Assembly: GCF_022539665.2 (NCBI RefSeq)
Contig: NC_081339.1
Coordinates: forward strand, 1,178,001-1,242,000
DNA from: Daphnia carinata
Taxonomy: Eukaryota; Arthropoda; Branchiopoda; Diplostraca; Daphniidae
DNA: 64,000 nucleotides
Direction: 5' to 3'
Shown in pieces: positions 58,000 through 64,000 of this stretch (position 1 is the first letter of the stretch; each line of letters opens with the position of its first letter). The notes beneath the pieces were generated by a model. The model was not told the DNA's origin, did no database searches, and saw nothing but the letters and a program-made list of their open reading frames with translations. A program made the translations under genes and the position numbers.

Positions 58000-59945
58000 T
58001 CACAAGTTTACATATCTTACGACACATGCCTTAAGTTGGATAAACTTGTTTCGAAGATTCCAAATTTCAATTGACTTTGGGTTAATTACGGCTTCTAAGC
58101 AGGAAACTTGGTCTTTCGAAATATTGATTGGGAACTTGTCAGCCACACATCTATGAAAGGCATCAGCGTAATCGGACCATTCAGAAAGCGGCTTTAATTT
58201 TTTCCCCTACAACCAGCATTATATGGCACAATTAAAGTACTACTAAAAACGCCTTCCAGAAAATTATTGCAGTATAATTACCTGAATGAGTTCCGTTGGT
58301 TCATCATCAAGAACTCCGGCTTCGTGTTCCTCCTTCAACATCTCTAATCCTTTAATATAGAGCTTCATAGGATACTGGTGTTTTTCGGTTCGAATAGGAT
58401 GACAGTTCCATGCTTCCCGAAAAGTTTGTAACGAGCGTTGAATCAAATCATAGCCAACTATGTGGAGGCAAAACAGGTCTACATCCGAGTCTACGTTAAG
58501 AATATCATCTGTTTCCATCTGCCTAGAATAATGTAAGACAAGCAATTAGTAGAAGCTATAAATCTGCCGCTCGATGGAGCTTACTCAAATATATTCATAA
58601 AAGTATTGGTGCATCTCTCAATTGCATCTCTCCAGAGACGTTCAACACGCTGATTGTGAACAGATGATCCCGTGCGAAAACTCTTTCGATTAACCCCTCT
58701 TGCATTTATCATAAAATCAGCAACTAGAACGTTTTCACCGCCATGATCGGACCTAGATTGTATAAGAAAAATTATTGGTATTTCATCATAGATTTCCCCA
58801 ATAATTCCAAAAATATGCTTACCTTACGCTTGCGGGACAGCCCCACTCGCTGACTGCTTTCTCAAATAAACCGATTACAGTTTCAGAAAAATTGTTATTT
58901 TCCAAGGAAATATAGGCGATCAAGCGCGAATAACCATCGATGGCTCCGGGAATAATGAACCCATAACTAAAATTAAAGGAAACTGCAAACAATTATCTAA
59001 ATAAGAGCATAAATAAATAAATTACCGATCCATTTTGTGTTGGCCATCAATTTGCCACAATGACAGTGGAGCTCTGACTTTGTATACCCGACGCTTTATC
59101 CGTTGAATCATAGGTGCATTTTCCATTTGCCTGACTCTCCCATAACTTGCGCGGAGTTGTTTTTGCTTGAGAACATCATTTTTTGAAATGGTGCAGCCTT
59201 TGAACATCTGCAAACCTGTACTCGAACAATGCATTATAAAGTGACAGGCAGTCTGGCGCAAATTTGCAAGGTGCTGAAGTTTTTTTAGCTCTGTTTGACA
59301 CTTTAAATCAAATACAGGAAGTAACATCATCAAACTTTGGGTTGCATCGTAACATATTTGTGAGGTATGCGTCTAGTTGTTCATCAGATATCTTTGTGTA
59401 ATTCGGTCTAGCTGTAAGATGTGTCTCCTTTAAAACTCGGAACAAAGTTCTTTGGCTGATGTTCAGCAATTCAGTAATCTTTGCAACAGGGACTCTCTGG
59501 TCTGAACGTAAACACAAAAATCAGATCCACATTACGATATGTTACTTCATGGATGTCACTTACCTAAGTACCCTTTCAGTAAATCAATGTCAACAGCAAG
59601 CTTTGCTCTCCGAGCAGTAGTTGAAGTAGAACGTTCCACTGCTTTCACACTAATTAGGGCATAGAATTGCAACATGTGTACGTTTAGACAGAATTCTCAA
59701 GGAAATTAAGGCTGTACAAACCATGTTGCATTGTGAACTTCTAGTAGAGAAATTTCCACGGTACATCCACAAGTAAGGCAAACCTCAAATAAGACGTCCA
59801 GTGACATCACGCCAATCCCACATTCATTAAAAACGTTAAATGTGTTAGGAGCTACGTACTGGGAATTCGAATCGAAACGAAGATGATGTGCAATAAAACT
59901 TACTGTATGAAAACGTACCGCATATCTTTCAAAGCGTATTCTGGT
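58000..59945 (-). CDS. Spliced integrase-core (DDE) protein gene
   Basis: Exons on the minus strand: about 59900-59722 ([28 protein letters not shown]), 59649-59564, 59517 to 59026 (with a possible intron or frame change near 59330-59300), 58966-58823, 58752-58585, 58522-58282 and 58206-58000 ending TGA. Phases match at the last four junctions. An HTH-like segment ([18 protein letters not shown]) precedes an integrase core with D in [11 protein letters not shown] in [11 protein letters not shown] and E in [10 protein letters not shown], the DDE order of a retroviral-type integrase fold. The layout matches a domesticated integrase-core family found in many animals without any other element genes. 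All three acidic residues are kept. Whether it still acts on DNA is unknown. A MITE lies at its 5' end and may have removed the first exon. Confidence 0.75.
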
Positions 59946-59953
59946 GATATTTT

Positions 59954-60472
59954 GGTAGCCAGACACCAGGTGGCACTAGTGCTTTATGCGAGCTATCAAG
60001 ATTCCAAACTGGTAGCTCCATTGCGTCGCTACTCCCATTCCCCGCCAGACGGCAGCATAACTTTGACGGATAGCTTTTGAAATAGCCTTGCGGGATAGCT
60101 TTTCTAATAGCCCGTTGGTATAGCGGGGTGAGGCATAGCATGCCAGGTTGAGAGGCGGGTGCTGGATAACATCCGGGGTTGAGGTGCGGGTGCTGGACAG
60201 CATGCTAGGTTGAGGTGATGGCTTATCAGGTGCGGGTGACAATAATGGCACTAAAAACTTGCCATATCCGCACCTCAACGTGGGATGCTATGCCTCACCC
60301 CGCTATACTAAGACGCTATTAGAAATACTATCTCGCTCGGCTATTTCAGAAGCTATCCGTCAAAACTATGCTGCGGCCTGACGGGGAATGAGAGAAGCGG
60401 TTTAATGAAGCTACGAGACCGGAATTTGGGCAGCTAACACAGGACACTAGTGCCGCGTGGCATCTGTCTACC
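59954..60472. mobile_element. 519-bp MITE with 28-bp inverted ends
   Basis: Ends GGTAGCCAGACACCAGG...CACTAGTG and, inverted, GGTAGACAGATGCCACG...CACTAGTG, 23 of 28 matching. Inner parts are also inverted copies (GCATAGC...GGTGAGG; AGCTTTTGAAATAG...). Direct repeats of GGTTGAGGTGCGGGTG lie in the centre. No ORF of meaning. Confidence 0.85.
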
Positions 60473-60564
60473 TAACTAATTGCTACATATTCATCGAATG
60501 ATCAAGTGGAAGAACACCCGACTGTAATGCAGGAGACCCGAGTTTGATACCAGCCACAGTAGGG

Positions 60565-61140
60565 GAGGTAGGGCGTGGTTGGAACAAAAAACACATTTTT
60601 GTTCCCCACGTTTACAAACATCGTCCAACTAAGCTAAAAATAGTATAGATTTGTAGCCAATTATCTCAGCTACATCAAAATAATTTTTTTGAGGGGGTTT
60701 GGCACAGGTAAACATCCCTTATGGGCAATAAACTAGAGGTACCTCAAGATGTTCCAATTGCCAATCCTTCTGGGAAATTGAAACACGGCGTCTGGGCAAT
60801 TGAAACGTGGGTTTTCCCATAAGGAAGCTCCGATTTTTATGAAGAAACCAAAATGAGGATATCTCAGCATCTGGGATACGTATTTTCGTGAAATTTTTAC
60901 AGTACTACAAACAATTTTAATTTTTTTTAGATATTTTATAACTTTATGTAGTAAATAAAGATTATTTAATGAATTTCGTTTCGTTCTATTTTTTGAGATA
61001 ACTCGAAAACTTTTACAGTTTAAAGCTTCAAAGTTTTTCTCAAAATATCAAACTCTAATTTCTATCATCTCAAATTTTTTTAACAAAACCCTATCATACT
61101 TCGAGTGGCATCATTTTTGTTTCAATTGCCTAGCGTTCCA
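60565..61140 (+). repeat. Dispersed repeat, copy A
   Basis: Starts GGGGAGGTAGGGCGTGG and ends near TTCCAATTGC. About 400 bases align with 63027-63470 in the same direction. Contains several CAATTG(A/G)AAC boxes in both orientations. Noncoding. Confidence 0.8.
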
Positions 61141-61149
61141 ATTGCGGCC

Positions 61150-63020
61150 TACATCACCTATTCTATTTTTCGCCTTACCAAACCTAAGCTGGTGACGCAC
61201 TGTGAGGTTAGCGAGGCTCTTAGGCCCTAGAAGCCTTATATTAGCTTCGGAGGGTTTGTAGCGGTCACCATCCAAGCTAACCCAAACCTTGGGTAAGCTT
61301 AACGTTATGTAGAGGACAGTATTTTGGTTAAATTTTTTTTTTTGCATCTAGATAACATAAGATAATTTACTCATCTTGAAAATACATAAGATAAAATAGC
61401 ACAAAACGGTTTAAGATTAAGATAAGATAAAAGATCAGTCAATTTGCAAATCGATTCCTAAATCAGCGATTAAAGCGATTTTGAAATCAAATTTAAAAAA
61501 GATAACTAAACCTATTGTAAATTGATCTTGCATATTTGTTGTGAAAATGCGTTAAGTGACCTATTTAGCATTTAATTATCTCTAAAAAAATAAAAGATAA
61601 GATAAAATTTGAACAAAATTTTGAAAAATTAAAAATAAGATAAATATCAGTAGGCCTATTATGTTATCTTATCTTATGTTAGGCTATCATATCTTTTTGC
61701 AAAGATGCAAAACACTGCAAGATAAAGGAGAAAGAAACAAAACTGGACTAAATAATAAATAGGACTAAATAATAAATAGGACTAAATAATAAATAGGACT
61801 AAATAGGAAATTTTAGACCAAGTGCTGGCTGCCGTACAGTTTTATGCAACAGGAAACTTTGCTGTCGGTTGTTGAAAATATATTGAAGTTGAGCTTATCC
61901 TCTATTGCTCGTGCTGTCCACGATGTCTCCAATGTATTGTCAGCCATTGCTAAGGAGGGGAGGTGATGGTTGTGGGTGGAAGAAAATAGTTTTCGACACA
62001 AATTTGATTGAGGTAAATCGATTACATATATTTATTAGACTAGTCGCAGGAAATATGCACTACATTTTACAGAATCACGTCTACCATTTTCTTTATGGTC
62101 GAAGGGTCTGCCGTCGCCACTAGGGCTTTGATTTGGTTGTTTTAGTGGTTAAACCAGTTAAACAACGATGCGTGTAATACATCTCCTTTAATTTTTTTCG
62201 AAGCCAACAATATAAGTAAATTTGGTTAATCCTCAATTTGTTCAATGAGATAATATACACAATATATACGGTAACTGAAACAAAAGAATCTAAAACAAGA
62301 AAAAAATTATAATGTCAGCAAAATTAATCATGATATTCGATAGATTTGATGGCAATTGATAGCCCTTGGTAAGGGCTATCCGTTTCCGGGTAATTGTTAT
62401 CAACATTTTCAAATACAAAAAATTTAAGGCAAGACGTGTTTTTCGTTTTCGTTGTTTTTCGATCTAAGGCTGCAATGGAGGCAATAAAAAAAAACATAAA
62501 AATAGATGTTAGTCTTTAACTTTTTCATATTTTCAAAATTTGCCGTAATTATGCAGAAATAGATAGCTGTGAATAGTTTTGATTGTTTTATGCTACATTT
62601 ACACTACTTTTGAATTGCAACATTTTAGCCCGAAAATCACCTTTGAAAAAACTAGTTAAAAAAACTTTGTTTTAGTATTGATGGGACACAAATCAGAATA
62701 TCTTGGCCTTATCTACACGGAGCCGCCTATGTTAATTGCAAACCATTTCATTAATGCACAGGTTATTTCGATACTAATGGTTGTTTTCTCAACGTCAATG
62801 TCGCAACCGTAAAGTGTTCATGAGTCCAAAATGTTTAAAAGCGGTAACTTTGAGAAACAGTTGACTGCTGGACAATTTGAAGAAGGACACCTGTTTGAGG
62901 ACAATGACTACGGTTGCACAATTTTCCTACTCACCCCATATAACGATCCAGCAAACGAGAACAACGTAATTAATGCTAGCGATGCAGTTCCTTTATAAAT
63001 TTTTAGATTAAAATAATTTG
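61150..63020. other. AT-rich intergenic DNA
   Basis: No gene identified. Numerous AAGATAAGATA runs near 61350-61690. ORFs of 60-80 codons here lack coding character. Confidence 0.4.
61743..61808 (+). repeat. 17-bp tandem repeat
   Basis: Unit GGACTAAATAATAAATA, three and a half copies. Confidence 0.9.
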
Positions 63021-63026
63021 AAATTA

Positions 63027-63955
63027 GGGGAGGTAGGGCGTGGTTGGAACACAAAACTGATTTTTGTTCGCTACGGTTAGAAAACTCGTCCAACTAGACA
63101 AAAAAATATATAGATTTGTAGCCAGTTATCTCAGCTACATGACAGTATTTTTTTTTGGGTGGGTTCGGCAAAGACAAATATGTGCTATGTGTAAAAAACT
63201 GCAGGTACCCCAACATGTTTCAATTGCCAATTCTTCTCGGCAATTGAAACAGTGCGTCTGGGCAATTGAAACGTGGGTTTTCCCATAAGAGAGCTCACGG
63301 TTTTATGAAGAAACTAAAATGACGATATCTCAGAATCTGGGATACATATTTTGATGAATTTTTTTACAGTAATACAAAGAATTTTAATCTTTATTTTTTA
63401 AGATATTTCATAACTTTCTGTAGTAAATAAATATTATTTAATGAATATTGGTAGTTTTCTGAATTAGGTTCAGAAAAGTGTTAGTAATCCCAAGAACGGT
63501 TAATAGTACAGAGATCAAATTTTCATAATCGAATATGGCATGTCCAGCCTTACATCATAATTGTGATAAATGTCGGTAATTTAATTTTTAAAATTTAATT
63601 TCTTTAATCAACGCTGTAAATAAAAACACAAACATTGTGGCAGACGATAAGTGTCAGCTACCCAGCAGACGATAAGTGTCAGCCACCCAGCAGACGATAT
63701 GTCTTGAGTAACTGGAATAGGAAAACAAGGTATCTAAAAATTTTTCAAAACAACTGGAGGAACTTTAACAGTAAACTCTTTGACATTTTTTTCGTCACCA
63801 CAAAAAATACAAAACAACATTCAAAAACAAATTGAAAAAAGAGCTCCGCTAATACGCTGCATAGGGCTATAGCACCGTTGCCAGACTACAGTAAGGGAGA
63901 CGCGCATACGGAAGGGTCGCAATTGGAACACCTTGTTCCAATTGCCCCTAGCATG
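63027..63955 (+). repeat. Dispersed repeat, copy B
   Basis: Same start as copy A, then about 440 aligned bases. It may continue to GTTCCAATTGCCCCTAGC at about 63955, whose inverse GGGGCAATTGGAACA resembles the start; this copy could then be a complete 0.93-kb element with imperfect ends. Confidence 0.65.
63641..63701 (+). repeat. 25-bp tandem repeat
   Basis: Unit CAGACGATAAGTGTCAGC plus TACCCAG, two and a half copies. Confidence 0.9.
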
Positions 63956-64000
63956 GGTCTTCACGGATTTTTAATGTTTATAGGGGATAAAATTTAGCTA

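Noticed and set aside
60500-60556. tRNA-like 3' half with B-box-like GAGTTTGATACC
   Set aside because: The anticodon stem does not pair well and no 5' half or acceptor stem was found; at best a decayed tRNA-derived repeat.

Overview
Eukaryotic genomic DNA, most likely from an arthropod and probably a branchiopod crustacean such as Daphnia. The organism call is inference. It rests on compact genes with introns of about 50-80 bases, a DIRS1-type retrotransposon, Ty3/gypsy elements with an envelope gene, a spliced integrase-core gene of metazoan type, and animal gene fragments (YIF1, GABA transaminase, AIF, a HECT ligase). There are no prokaryotic features. The window is dominated by repeats and broken genes, as in a heterochromatic or pericentromeric region.

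Layout. 0.2-2.5 kb: spliced gene with a DUF4806-like region, broken by a stop and frameshifts (+). 3.0-4.7 kb: gag fragment, inverted duplication of part of YIF1, and a CCHC fragment. 5.97-11.46 kb: an almost complete DIRS element (gag, RT-RNase H, tyrosine recombinase, terminal inverted repeats, internal complementary region). 11.5-19.2 kb: largely gene-free, with a small antisense relic of the main satellite at 14.7 kb. 19.2-21.6 kb: decayed ORFs and an internally deleted gypsy remnant (-). 21.6-27.7 kb: long-inverted-repeat (foldback-like) element 1, containing a MITE and a small spliced gene. 27.7-36.1 kb: about 120 copies of a 70-bp satellite. 36.1-41.9 kb: foldback-like element 2, a large imperfect palindrome. 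42-43.4 kb: related hairpin and internal-domain relics and a GGACGT-rich element. 43.5-45.3 kb: fragments of GABA transaminase and AIF (-). 45.3-52.2 kb: 5'-truncated gypsy element with intact pol and env ORFs and a 3' LTR. 52.2-53.8 kb: second gypsy-type element (-), gag plus 5' LTR, cut by the first. 53.8-54.4 kb: integrase-core pseudogene (+). 54.7-56.9 kb: HECT ligase gene (-) with lesions. 58.0-59.9 kb: nearly intact spliced integrase-core gene (-). 60-64 kb: a 519-bp MITE, a pair of dispersed direct repeats and two small tandem repeats.

The most unusual structure is the 21.6-42.0 kb block. Elements with long inverted arms end in small hairpins built from a 15-bp box (GGCCTTTTTCGTxTG). 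The 70-bp satellite lies directly against these ends, and a single monomer stub follows the far end of element 2. This suggests that the satellite arose from, or expanded at, the element ends. A second notable point is the gypsy envelope gene: it has a splice-acceptor-like site at its start codon, two ricin-B-like repeat regions, and an AATAAA plus 39-A tract after its stop, as if copied from a polyadenylated mRNA.

Nested insertions give a relative order: integrase pseudogene oldest, then the minus-strand LTR element, then the env-bearing gypsy element. Many frameshifts fall in A or T homopolymers, so some may be sequence errors rather than true decay.
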